The notes: generated by a model from the sequence alone, not told the origin. Shown: positions 1-6,675, counted from the stretch's first letter. The stretch is 7,098 nucleotides of DNA from Bacteroidales bacterium (GCA_028696755.1 JAQVGK010000182.1:1-7098); one strand, 5' to 3'. A program made the numbers and translations.

Positions 1-331
1 CAGGCTTTCAGCCTGATATTACAGCAAAACCCCGCAGAGTTGGATTGACTTTTTCATAAATGTTAGAAAAAAAACGCTTTTTTAATCCCAACAGAATTAT
101 CGACACACCGACCACTGCTTACGAGAAAAAATGACAGACTGCTAACTTTCTCTTGCGTGAGCTTGGGTTGTATTGTTTTCTGGCGGTACAACACGATAGC
201 CGCAGCTTTGTTCTTCGCACAAATCTAAAGGTAGCAGTGTGAACTAATTATTACTCCGCTTACTGCAAAAAAAACTCTTTCAATTTATAATTTTTCGTAT
301 ATTGCAAAAAAAACAATTCAATTTTTGGCTT
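1..331. other. Intergenic region with no recognisable gene
   Basis: No reading frame here looks like a gene. One frame on the + strand is open from the window edge to a TGA at 46-48, giving 15 residues that could be the tail of an upstream gene, but it is too short to judge. Small inverted repeats are visible: CAGGCT/AGCCTG at 1-15, AAAAAA/TTTTTT around CGC at 69-83, GTTGTA/TACAAC at 167-192, and TTTGT/ACAAA at 207-223. Positions about 95-235 are richer in GC than the flanks, with several GCCGCAGC-like runs, so this may be a repeat remnant or a non-coding RNA rather than an ordinary spacer. A weak TAATTTTT box at 288-295 could be the -7 element of the protease gene, but no good -33 box sits at the right distance. 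Confidence 0.5.
264..324 (+). repeat. Short direct repeat ahead of the protease gene
   Basis: The 12-mer TGCAAAAAAAAC occurs at 264-275 and again at 303-314. Each copy is followed, after 3 and 2 bases respectively, by TTCAATTT (279-286 and 317-324). The two 22-23 nt units are offset by 38-39 bases, just before the preferred ATG at 332. This looks like a small local duplication. The second copy would lie in the 5' untranslated leader. Confidence 0.6.
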
Positions 332-3088
332 ATGAAAAGTCTTGCAGAGTACATATTAGTAATTGTGGTTGTATCTACAGTTTTGCTACCATCACTAACC
401 TTGGCACAGAATAACAGCAGCAAGCCCTATTTTGACAACACTATAATTGTAAAATTCAAACCAGAGTTTAAAAAGTTGGCTGCGTCGGATGAACTTAATC
501 AGATTTTAAGCACACAATTTTCAAAAAGCAATTCATTTACTATTCAGCAAGAATTTCCACAATCTATATCAAATAAAAGTAATTTTAAAAACCAGTCGAG
601 TATTGACATTACGTTAATTTACAGAATTGTATTTACAGATGGAAGCGACCCTGCTTTAATTTCCTCAAAGCTTGAAAGAACAGGTTATTTTGAGTACGCC
701 GAACCTCTTTATAAAAATGAATTGCTATATGTGCCCAACGATCCAATGAATGAAACCAGTCAATACTGGGTAACAAATTGCAGAGCATTCGAAGCATGGG
801 ATGTGCACCAGGGAGATACAAATTTTGTAATTGGAATTTCGGACACTGGAATAGAGCTCTCCCACTCAGATTTAATTTGGCAAATAAAATATAATTACAA
901 CGATCCGCTTGATGGTATCGACAATGATATGGATGGCTATATCGATAATTTTAGAGGCTGGAATTTTGCTGAAAACAATAATAATGTTCAGGCTGATGTT
1001 AGTCAGCATGGCACTTGGGTAGGTGGAATAGCAGGAGCTGCTACCGACAACGGAACAGGTCTTTCGGGAGCTGGGTTCAAATGCAAAATACTGCCATTAA
1101 AAATAATGAATTCGGAAGGTGTTTTAGAAAATTCTTACCAATCTATTGTGTATGCAGCTGAGCATGGTTGCGATGTTGTGAACTGCAGCTGGGGTTCGTC
1201 TTATTATCAAAAAATGGCTCAGGATGTTATTAATTATTGTGTTATAAACCACGATATTTTAATAGTTTCTGCTGCTGGAAACACGAACTCTGAACTAAAC
1301 TATTATCCATCGTCATACGAAAATGTATTATCGGTTGCCGGAACTCAGATGGATGATCAAAAATGGTCGCCAGACAACTCAATATCGCCTCAAGGCTCAA
1401 CCTACTCATACTATGTTGATGTATGTGCTCCAGCTACAAACTTTTATACAACAGGACCATGGGACGGTTACCCACTAATTTGGGGAGGAACATCGTTTGC
1501 CTCGCCAATTGTTGCTGGATATGCAGGACTATTAAGATCATATTTCCCTGATTATAGTGCTAATCAGATAGCTGAACTAATTAAAGCAGGTGCCGATAAT
1601 ATTGACACTATTCCTTACAACATTCCTTTCGCTGGAAAACTTGGAAAAGGACGCTTAAATATGTATAATTCTCTTACAATGGAGCAGCCTCCAGCAATTG
1701 TGTTTCATGATATTACAAAGATTGAAAATGAAGGAGTTGTTACAGTTCAAGGCTATTTCACAAATTACTTAAATGATGCACAAAATCTGATAATTTCTGC
1801 TGAAATATTAAGCAGTTATGGCAGTATTCCTGTTCCCGAAATATTTACAGGAAGTTTAGCCAGTATGGAGACTGTTTCTGGCTTATCAAATATTAGCATT
1901 CTTTTGGACGAAGATACTCCTTATGATTATAAACTGTTATTGAAATTAAACTTCACTGCCGATAATTACGAATCTTCTCAAGTTATTGAATTGTTTGTAA
2001 ATCCTGGATACAAAGACATTAGTACAGACAATTTAACTCTTTCTGTTACAGGTAATGGACGACTTGGATATTCCGACAATAATAGCATCACAGGAAATGG
2101 ATTAGTTTATGATGAATTGTATTCCTTGTTTTATGATTGCGGTATAATCTCTGGAAACTCAGCCGTTAATCTCTATAGTTCGGTACGCCAAAACACCGAT
2201 TTTAGGACAGAAGAATATCCCCAGTTTATCGATAACGACTTTTCTGATTATCAGATTAGAACCGAAATTTCGGACTCTAATGATGCCAATCCTGCTGGAA
2301 TCACCATTATTCAAGACGTTTTTTCCTGGAATGGAAGTGAGAATTCATCATTTATTATTGTCGATTACAGCATTATTAATTCGAGTGCTTACGATATCGA
2401 GAATTTCTACTTTGGCCTTTTTGCAGATTGGGATTTGATTGATGCAGCAGCCAATTCGGTGGTTTATGACGAGACTCGTGGATTTATGTACTGTAAAAGC
2501 GACAACGCTCAAGCTATGAATGCTGGGATAAAATTATTAAGCGATCAAGCTCCAAAGAACTATGCCTTAGCTCAAGTTGACGGAGGTGATGGAATTATTG
2601 ATATTACTGATGGTCTTTTGGATATTGAGAAATTTCACATGATTTCTAATTCTACTGACGGAATCAATGAATCGAGCGATATGGTAGTTTATTCGGGAGC
2701 TGGCCCTTTCAACATAGCAGCAGAAGATACAGTTGTTGTTGGTTTTGCAATTATTGCTGCCCCAAGCATTTTTACAGTTAACGAAGCAATTGAAAATGCT
2801 AGCAACTTATACACAGACGTTATACATCCACAAAATATTAACAATCAAACATTGCAAAATTTGTTAGTATTTCCAAACCCAGCAGTTAACCAAATTAATT
2901 TCAGAAATATTGGATATATTAACCCAAACGCCGAACTAAAAATCATATCGATTACTGGCGAAACCATATTTCATATTAACAATTTCTCTGGCGAAAGTAT
3001 TGATATTACAACTCTTGAATCAGGATTGTATATTATTAAGCTTGTGGATGGCGATAGAGAATTGGTAAAGAAAATTACAAAACTATGA
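332..3088 (+). CDS. Secreted subtilisin-like (S8) serine protease with T9SS C-terminal sorting domain
   Basis: A secreted endopeptidase of family S8, probably exported across the inner membrane by Sec and the outer membrane by the type IX system. Numbering is from the ATG at 332 (918 aa). Residues 1-25 form a signal peptide ending LTLA before Q26. Residues about 30-130 look like an inhibitory prodomain. The catalytic domain spans about 150-448 with all four key residues: D171 in SDTG, H226 in HGTWVGG, oxyanion N317 in SAAGN, and S388 in GGTSFASP. A DGIDNDMDGYIDN stretch (194-206) between D and H is an acidic insert common in Bacteroidota subtilases and may bind calcium. Residues about 455-830 are beta-rich modules, including an NFYFGLFADWD segment. 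Residues about 843-918 match the type A sorting domain (VFPNPAVNQ ... SGLYIIKL ... KKITKL). An in-frame TTG at 302 would add ten residues, but the ATG begins a textbook signal peptide. The gene stands alone. Substrate is unknown. Confidence 0.93.
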   Translation: MKSLAEYILVIVVVSTVLLPSLTLAQNNSSKPYFDNTIIVKFKPEFKKLAASDELNQILSTQFSKSNSFTIQQEFPQSISNKSNFKNQSSIDITLIYRIVFTDGSDPALISSKLERTGYFEYAEPLYKNELLYVPNDPMNETSQYWVTNCRAFEAWDVHQGDTNFVIGISDTGIELSHSDLIWQIKYNYNDPLDGIDNDMDGYIDNFRGWNFAENNNNVQADVSQHGTWVGGIAGAATDNGTGLSGAGFKCKILPLKIMNSEGVLENSYQSIVYAAEHGCDVVNCSWGSSYYQKMAQDVINYCVINHDILIVSAAGNTNSELNYYPSSYENVLSVAGTQMDDQKWSPDNSISPQGSTYSYYVDVCAPATNFYTTGPWDGYPLIWGGTSFASPIVAGYAGLLRSYFPDYSANQIAELIKAGADNIDTIPYNIPFAGKLGKGRLNMYNSLTMEQPPAIVFHDITKIENEGVVTVQGYFTNYLNDAQNLIISAEILSSYGSIPVPEIFTGSLASMETVSGLSNISILLDEDTPYDYKLLLKLNFTADNYESSQVIELFVNPGYKDISTDNLTLSVTGNGRLGYSDNNSITGNGLVYDELYSLFYDCGIISGNSAVNLYSSVRQNTDFRTEEYPQFIDNDFSDYQIRTEISDSNDANPAGITIIQDVFSWNGSENSSFIIVDYSIINSSAYDIENFYFGLFADWDLIDAAANSVVYDETRGFMYCKSDNAQAMNAGIKLLSDQAPKNYALAQVDGGDGIIDITDGLLDIEKFHMISNSTDGINESSDMVVYSGAGPFNIAAEDTVVVGFAIIAAPSIFTVNEAIENASNLYTDVIHPQNINNQTLQNLLVFPNPAVNQINFRNIGYINPNAELKIISITGETIFHINNFSGESIDITTLESGLYIIKLVDGDRELVKKITKL

Positions 3089-3311
3089 AAATCGCATAGT
3101 ATTTATTTATTATAGTATGGGTAAAGTTTTTGATGCCGACCGAAAATCAGAACTTATTCATCTGTATTTTCCGTCATCACCGTATTGTAAGAATTGTAAA
3201 TCTTGTTAATAACTTCACTATTCCGCAGAATTTCACTCTTATGCAAATACCGGTTTATAAAAAATCTTTTTCTGTCTCACAAAATATCGGTAAACAAATC
3301 TTCACAATCAA

Positions 3312-3872
3312 CTAGCGGTTCTTTTTCTGATATTCAAAGAAAACTTTAAAGTCTTTGTCGGCATTTATAAAATAAACAGCAAAACCATAAGTAAGTACTA
3401 ATATCAACATTATAAACCCTAATGGAGACTTATCTATAATTGCAAACATGGTCAATAAACTTACCAATATTCCGATGATATATAAAATTGAAAGGATAGT
3501 CCTCGCCCAGTTTTTACCAATAAAAACAGCGTAGAACAATCCAACCTCAAATCCAAGTCTTATCAGTACTTTGGTAACTTCAAAAACGGTAAACTGTCTG
3601 AAAGTGAGAAAAGAAAAAGCCATTACAGATACCGATACTCCAATCATAAAGAAAAAGAATGTCACAGTTTTTTTTCGTCCCTTCTCTGCTATTTCTTTCT
3701 CGATTTGCTTTTCGTTTTCTTGCTTTGCAACAAGTTCATCCTGAATATAGTCATTACAAATGCTTTCGAAATCGGCCTTAGCTCCTGTTAAAGAACAAAT
3801 CAATCCAAGATCTAAATCCGGCTTTCTGTTTGTGCATTTCTTGCAAATAATTAGTCTTTCTTCTCTTGTCAT
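3312..3872 (-). CDS. Membrane protein with N-terminal four-cysteine motif and four transmembrane helices
   Basis: A 186-residue protein of unknown function. The cytosol-like N-terminus has four cysteines spaced C10-x2-C13-x12-C26-x12-C39, set in IICKKCTNRKPDLDLGLIC and ESICNDYIQDE. This spacing suggests a small zinc-binding knuckle. From memory, similar N-termini recur in Bacteroidota ahead of varied membrane tails, but I cannot name a family. A charged, probably coiled linker follows (about 44-67, rich in E, K and Q). Four hydrophobic segments come next at about 69-91, 98-118, 123-145 and 149-169, then a basic tail. The ATG at 3872 is preceded by a good candidate promoter and heads a divergent pair with the gene at 4044. 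No terminator hairpin was found after the TAG stop. It is probably an inner-membrane protein; the ligand role of the cysteines is inference. Confidence 0.8.
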   Translation of the reverse strand: MTREERLIICKKCTNRKPDLDLGLICSLTGAKADFESICNDYIQDELVAKQENEKQIEKEIAEKGRKKTVTFFFFMIGVSVSVMAFSFLTFRQFTVFEVTKVLIRLGFEVGLFYAVFIGKNWARTILSILYIIGILVSLLTMFAIIDKSPLGFIMLILVLTYGFAVYFINADKDFKVFFEYQKKNR

Positions 3873-3916
3873 ATTTTAAATATAATAGTATTGTTTAATT
3901 AAAGACTTTAACAATT

Positions 3917-3946
3917 CAAAATTAGTATAAACATCCAATTATCAAA
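3917..3946 (-). promoter_or_regulatory. Candidate Bacteroidota-type promoter for the four-cysteine membrane protein gene
   Basis: Read on the minus strand, TTTG (3946-3943) and TAATTTTG (3924-3917) are separated by 18 bases. Both boxes match the Bacteroidota -33/-7 pattern (TTTG, TAnnTTTG) at every fixed position. Transcription would start near 3910, leaving a leader of about 37 nt. Confidence 0.6.
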
Positions 3947-3986
3947 TTATAAATATGAAATTAATTTAAATTAAAAAATCAAAATC

Positions 3987-4017
3987 TTTATTTTCTGTCA
4001 TTTTGTTTATATCTTCG
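3987..4017 (+). promoter_or_regulatory. Candidate promoter for the DUF805-like gene
   Basis: TTTA (3987-3990) and TATCTTCG (4010-4017) are spaced by 19 bases. Each box departs from the TTTG / TAnnTTTG pattern at one fixed position. Transcription would start near 4023, about 20 nt before the ATG. It points away from the minus-strand promoter at 3917-3946, so both genes would fire outward from a shared control region. Confidence 0.4.
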
Positions 4018-4043
4018 TCAAACAATATTATCAACTTAAATAT

Positions 4044-4964
4044 ATGGATAAAACAATAATTAAACTCCTGTTTGGATATAGTGGTTCGATCACATCGCGT
4101 GAATTTAGAATCGGGATTTCAATTTTAATTATGCTTGTTGGAACAGTTTCTTTCTTAAATTTAGATGCTGTAATAATAAATTCGATAACCAGATTTATTC
4201 CATATCAGCCCTCTAGCATAATATATCTTCAACTAGCTCAAAATTACAAGCCAAACTTTATTCCGATAAATTTTATTTTAACATACTCAAGCTTTATTCT
4301 TGCTTTTAAAAGAGTAAGAGCAATCAGTGACAGTAAAGTATTAGCAATTATTTCAGGGATTACGAATTATTTATTTTTTACTTCTCTCCTTGTATTGGTT
4401 ATCTTTATTATTTATCTTTACAATATGTCTGCATATGAAGCATCCTTATTTCTCCAAAAACCAAATTTTCTTTATTTTACGATTTTCTTAATTGTGATTG
4501 GTTCAGTTAACCTTATAAGCCTGTTTTTGATAAATAAAACGAACACGACAGAAAATATTTCAAGTAACAAAATACTAGATGTGTCGAATTATAGCCTTAA
4601 AATTGGTAGATTAATACTTTTTACTCTTTTAGCTGGGTTCGTTATTATTATTTTTACAAAAGTCACAGGTTCTGGACAAAATATTAAGTTCTTTAAAACT
4701 GTTTTTAGATTAATCTCTTTGACTACCTTATTCTTTTATATAAAATACAGCTGGTATCGGCTCCGCGATGCAAACATTTCCGTTATCTGGCTTTTTATTT
4801 CTTTAGTAATATACGCTTCGATTTACATTGTACGTATATGGTTAGCTAAAGACCACCCAAATGTTTTACAGGATTATAATTTTATTGCCGGAATACTTAT
4901 AAACATTTTTATTGCAGCACAGTATAGTTTATTCTTAATTCCAAGCTATCGTACAGAACAATAA
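4044..4964 (+). CDS. Polytopic membrane protein resembling DUF805, with a partly duplicated architecture
   Basis: A 306-residue inner-membrane protein with about eight hydrophobic segments (roughly 22-40, 73-90, 99-127, 142-163, 186-205, 219-235, 247-265, 278-299). The N-terminus FGYSGSITSREFRIG (10-24) resembles the conserved 'GR.sRkefW' start of DUF805 proteins such as E. coli YhaH. YRLRDANISVIWLF (238-251) resembles the other DUF805 hallmark, 'RRLHD..rSgWW'. A weaker version of that second motif, FKRVRAISDSKVLAI, occurs at 88-102. The protein is over twice the usual DUF805 length of about 120-150 residues, so it reads as two units, the second lacking the SREF-type motif. The molecular role of DUF805 is unknown. 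The ATG at 4044 is the first in frame and begins a plausible membrane protein. It is divergent from the gene ending at 3312. Family assignment rests on motif recall and is moderate. Confidence 0.7.
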   Translation: MDKTIIKLLFGYSGSITSREFRIGISILIMLVGTVSFLNLDAVIINSITRFIPYQPSSIIYLQLAQNYKPNFIPINFILTYSSFILAFKRVRAISDSKVLAIISGITNYLFFTSLLVLVIFIIYLYNMSAYEASLFLQKPNFLYFTIFLIVIGSVNLISLFLINKTNTTENISSNKILDVSNYSLKIGRLILFTLLAGFVIIIFTKVTGSGQNIKFFKTVFRLISLTTLFFYIKYSWYRLRDANISVIWLFISLVIYASIYIVRIWLAKDHPNVLQDYNFIAGILINIFIAAQYSLFLIPSYRTEQ

Positions 4965-5049
4965 AGAATTCATTTGTCCATAAGATAGCGTACAACAATC
5001 TTGCTTTTAGAGATTCGAAGACGGTTTAGAAAAATAAGATTAGGAAAAT

Positions 5050-5505
5050 TTACTCCACAATCTCTGGCATCTCAATATTATAAAAGCGGTAAATCTCTTT
5101 TAAAACTTCGTCTGGATCATTATGTTGAATAAAATGAACTTTGTTGCCATCGAATAAGTAGTATCCAAAATATAGCTCTGCATTTCCATGCTTTTTCGCA
5201 AGTTTTTTCATGTCAGCATCGCTTATTCCTTCGGGTAGGTCAACTTTGAATTGTAAATTTTCGACTGGATATTCCTCGAAATGCAAATAAATATCACTCA
5301 CAAACCAGAACCAGTCCTCACCACCCTCCTCGCGATATTCATCAAGCTTTTTCTCATCTGCCCAGGGAATAATCATTTTTTGCTGCACACCATCAAGTTC
5401 AAATTTGAATTTTTGGACTTCTTTTTTCGACAGATTCTGAGCATTTAATCCAAGATTTAAAGATATAAACGCTAAAATTAAAATTGATGTAAATAAACTT
5501 TTCAT
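5050..5505 (-). CDS. Small secreted protein of unknown function
   Basis: I do not recognise this 151-residue protein. Residues 1-22 are a signal peptide (MKSLFTSILILAFISLNLGL then NA) probably cleaved before Q23, so the mature part should be periplasmic or secreted; there is no lipobox cysteine. The mature 128 residues are acidic, contain no cysteine, and have an aromatic-rich stretch EDWFWFVSDIYLHFEEY (63-79), then a probable beta strand LQFKVDL (84-90), a helix around 96-107, and another aromatic patch LYFGYYLFDG (111-120). This mix suggests a small alpha/beta fold. It has its own candidate promoter (5537-5568), separate from the lipoprotein operon upstream, and converges with the DUF805-like gene across an 85-bp gap that contains no clear terminator. 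Confidence 0.75.
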   Translation of the reverse strand: MKSLFTSILILAFISLNLGLNAQNLSKKEVQKFKFELDGVQQKMIIPWADEKKLDEYREEGGEDWFWFVSDIYLHFEEYPVENLQFKVDLPEGISDADMKKLAKKHGNAELYFGYYLFDGNKVHFIQHNDPDEVLKEIYRFYNIEMPEIVE

Positions 5506-5536
5506 TTCGTTTGGTTTTTGGTTAATACTTCTGTGG

Positions 5537-5568
5537 TAAAAATAAAAATAATTATGAAAATAGACAAA
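5537..5568 (-). promoter_or_regulatory. Candidate promoter for the small secreted protein gene
   Basis: On the minus strand, TTTG (5568-5565) and TATTTTTA (5544-5537) are 20 bases apart, matching the Bacteroidota pattern except for the last base of the -7 box. The start would be near 5530, giving a leader of about 25 nt. The TTTG box lies inside the T-run of the terminator of the preceding operon. Confidence 0.5.
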
Positions 5569-5595
5569 AAAAAGCTGCCCCTAGAGACAGCTTTT
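5561..5595 (-). terminator. Intrinsic terminator of the TRL-like lipoprotein operon
   Basis: On the minus strand, AAAAGCTG pairs perfectly with CAGCTTTT (5595-5588 with 5577-5570). The stem extends inward by a G-U and a G-C pair, closing on a six-base loop (5585-5580). The minus strand carries eight T residues at 5573-5566. It lies 18 bp beyond the stop codon of the last lipoprotein gene. The A-rich flank gives some potential in the other direction too. Confidence 0.88.
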
Positions 5596-5613
5596 ATTTA
5601 ATTTTTCAGAAGA

Positions 5614-5886
5614 TTATTCTCCAGTAACAACAGTTGTGTAGGTTTGAACAAAAAGACCGCCACGTACTCTTACGTCAACAGTTGCAATTTTGGTGATTCC
5701 ACCGTTTCTTGCAGCAGTTTGTATGCTTCTGTCGCCTTTAAAAGGTGGAAAACCAAGAATTACCTTGTAGCTTGATTCGCCTCTCTTTGTAATAGTATTA
5801 TCAGTAACCAATAGTGGTCCCGAAACTGTGCAAGCAGTAAATGCAAATACTAATGCAATGCTTATAATAAAATATATTTTTTTCAT
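5614..5886 (-). CDS. TRL-like small lipoprotein, third gene of the operon
   Basis: A 90-residue lipoprotein, counted from the ATG at 5886. An in-frame TTG nine bases upstream (5895) would add three residues and is less likely. Residues 1-18 form a lipoprotein signal with lipobox FTAC and acylated C19. The mature part contains GDRSIQTAARNGGITKIATV (51-70), then a beta-rich segment ending TTVVTGE. This pattern, a G-D-x-S-I helix followed by GGITKI, TVD and a terminal GE, matches the TRL-like (tRNA-associated locus) protein family. The family's biochemical role is not established. It sits 18 bp after the second operon gene and is followed by the operon terminator. Its DNA is closest to the second gene: 19 of 20 bases agree between 5681-5700 and 5972-5991, indicating a fairly recent duplication. 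Membrane destination after acylation is not predictable from the sequence. Confidence 0.87.
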   Translation of the reverse strand: MKKIYFIISIALVFAFTACTVSGPLLVTDNTITKRGESSYKVILGFPPFKGDRSIQTAARNGGITKIATVDVRVRGGLFVQTYTTVVTGE

Positions 5887-5904
5887 GTTTATCAAATTTT
5901 AAAA

Positions 5905-6222
5905 TTATTCACCTGTAACAATTAACTCATAATTAGAGAAGAACAAAAAAGTCTTAACTTTTACGTCCACTGTTGCAATTTTGGTAATTCCGCCATTTTT
6001 ACAAGCATCAGCGATGCCGTAATCACCGTTCATCACCAAACTGCCAGTTGCAACAATATTTCCTCCAGGATTTGGAAGCCCAGGAGCACCAAAAATACAC
6101 ATAGTTGAAGATTTTCCAACTTTATCACCAATTTTATTATTAGTTGCTGCGTAAGGAACAACTACCGAGCAAGATGCAAAGAATGCTGCAATGCTTACAA
6201 AAAGTATTAATTTCTTTATCAT
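5905..6222 (-). CDS. TRL-like small lipoprotein, second gene of the operon
   Basis: A 105-residue lipoprotein. Its signal peptide ends in lipobox FASC with acylated C18. It shares the operon's pattern: TNNKIGDKVGKSS (27-39) just after the lipid anchor, then GDYGIADACKNGGITKI (66-82), TVDVKVK, and a terminal YELIVTGE. It differs from its neighbours by an extra glycine- and proline-rich stretch at about 45-60 (GAPGLPNPGGN), which makes it 15-18 residues longer, and by two further cysteines (C42 and C74). Assignment is to the TRL-like family by the GGITKI/TVD/GE pattern; function is unknown. It lies 26 bp after the first gene and 18 bp before the third, so co-transcription is very likely. Confidence 0.87.
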   Translation of the reverse strand: MIKKLILFVSIAAFFASCSVVVPYAATNNKIGDKVGKSSTMCIFGAPGLPNPGGNIVATGSLVMNGDYGIADACKNGGITKIATVDVKVKTFLFFSNYELIVTGE

Positions 6223-6248
6223 TTTTTTGTCATTTTAAAGGTTAGTAA

Positions 6249-6512
6249 TTATTCTCCTGTCACAGTTGTTTTGTACTTTACAAAAAACAGAATAGCAGTT
6301 GCTTTAAACTCAACAGTTCCGATTTTTGTAATACCTGCATCTTTGGCAGCTTTTTCTAATGTTACATCAATGTTGCCAAAATTGGTTGATTTTGCAACTC
6401 CGGTTTTAGTTCCTACCGGATTGTTTGTTACTGTAACAGAGTGAGCAATTGTGCACGAACTCATAAATGCACCAACTACACCTGCAAGCAATAAAATTCT
6501 CATTTTCTTCAT
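6249..6512 (-). CDS. TRL-like small lipoprotein, first gene of the operon
   Basis: An 87-residue lipoprotein, the shortest and most divergent of the three. The signal peptide has lipobox MSSC with acylated C20. After it come TNNPVGTKTGVAKS (29-42) and a helix-forming VTLEKAAKDAGITKI (50-64), then TVEFKATAILFF and terminal TTVTGE. The family's GD.SI lead-in is altered to GNIDVTLEKA, and TVD is changed to TVE, but the architecture is the same. The ATG at 6512 was chosen; another Met three codons in (6503) would still leave a usable signal. It follows a structured leader of about 120 nt and heads the operon. Confidence 0.85.
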   Translation of the reverse strand: MKKMRILLLAGVVGAFMSSCTIAHSVTVTNNPVGTKTGVAKSTNFGNIDVTLEKAAKDAGITKIGTVEFKATAILFFVKYKTTVTGE

Positions 6513-6525
6513 AAAAAATCATTTT

Positions 6526-6592
6526 AGTACCCCTACTCATAAGGCTTTTCGGATTGCGCCCCGTTTAATGCGGTTTCTGGACTCCGCTTAAA
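6526..6592 (-). promoter_or_regulatory. Structured GC-rich leader of the lipoprotein operon
   Basis: Within the probable 5' leader, TTTAA-T-GCGG (6564-6573) and CCGC-TTAAA (6584-6592) can pair as a nine-base-pair stem with one bulged base and a ten-base loop. Next to it are a C/G-rich run (GATTGCGCCCCG, 6552-6563) and an AGGGG motif on the transcript side, 18-22 nt before the start codon at 6512. It may be a cis-acting RNA element, but it matches no riboswitch class I can name. Confidence 0.35.
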
Positions 6593-6640
6593 TATTTTCG
6601 ATAATATGATAAAACAATGCTTTTTTGAAATATCAGATAA

Positions 6641-6671
6641 CAAAAATATCAAAATATTTCAAATTAAAAAA
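6641..6671 (-). promoter_or_regulatory. Candidate promoter of the TRL-like lipoprotein operon
   Basis: On the minus strand, TATTTTTG (6648-6641) matches the Bacteroidota -7 box at every fixed position. The -33 position, 19 bases upstream, reads TTTT (6671-6668), one base off. Transcription would begin near 6634, giving a leader of about 120 nt. Confidence 0.4.
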
Positions 6672-6675
6672 TAGT

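Noticed and set aside
1..48. C-terminal end of an upstream gene
   Set aside because: Fifteen residues before a stop are too few to separate from chance, and a palindrome covers the first third.
264..324. Start of a CRISPR or tandem repeat array
   Set aside because: There are only two short A-rich copies, with no spacers of regular length and no further units.
302..331. TTG start for the protease, ten codons upstream
   Set aside because: The ATG at 332 directly begins a normal signal peptide; the extension would put MQKKQFNFWL before it, and part of it falls in the second copy of a direct repeat.
633..821. 62-codon open frame on the minus strand
   Set aside because: It lies wholly inside the protease gene, opposite its prodomain and the start of its catalytic domain, and shows no protein-like pattern.
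3130..3315. 61-codon open frame on the plus strand after the protease gene
   Set aside because: It starts at TTG/ATG with no promoter, resembles no protein I know, has no signal or domain pattern, and runs into the end of the opposite-strand gene.
5887..5895. TTG start for the third lipoprotein
   Set aside because: The ATG at 5886 gives the standard MKK-type lipoprotein signal; the extension adds only three residues.
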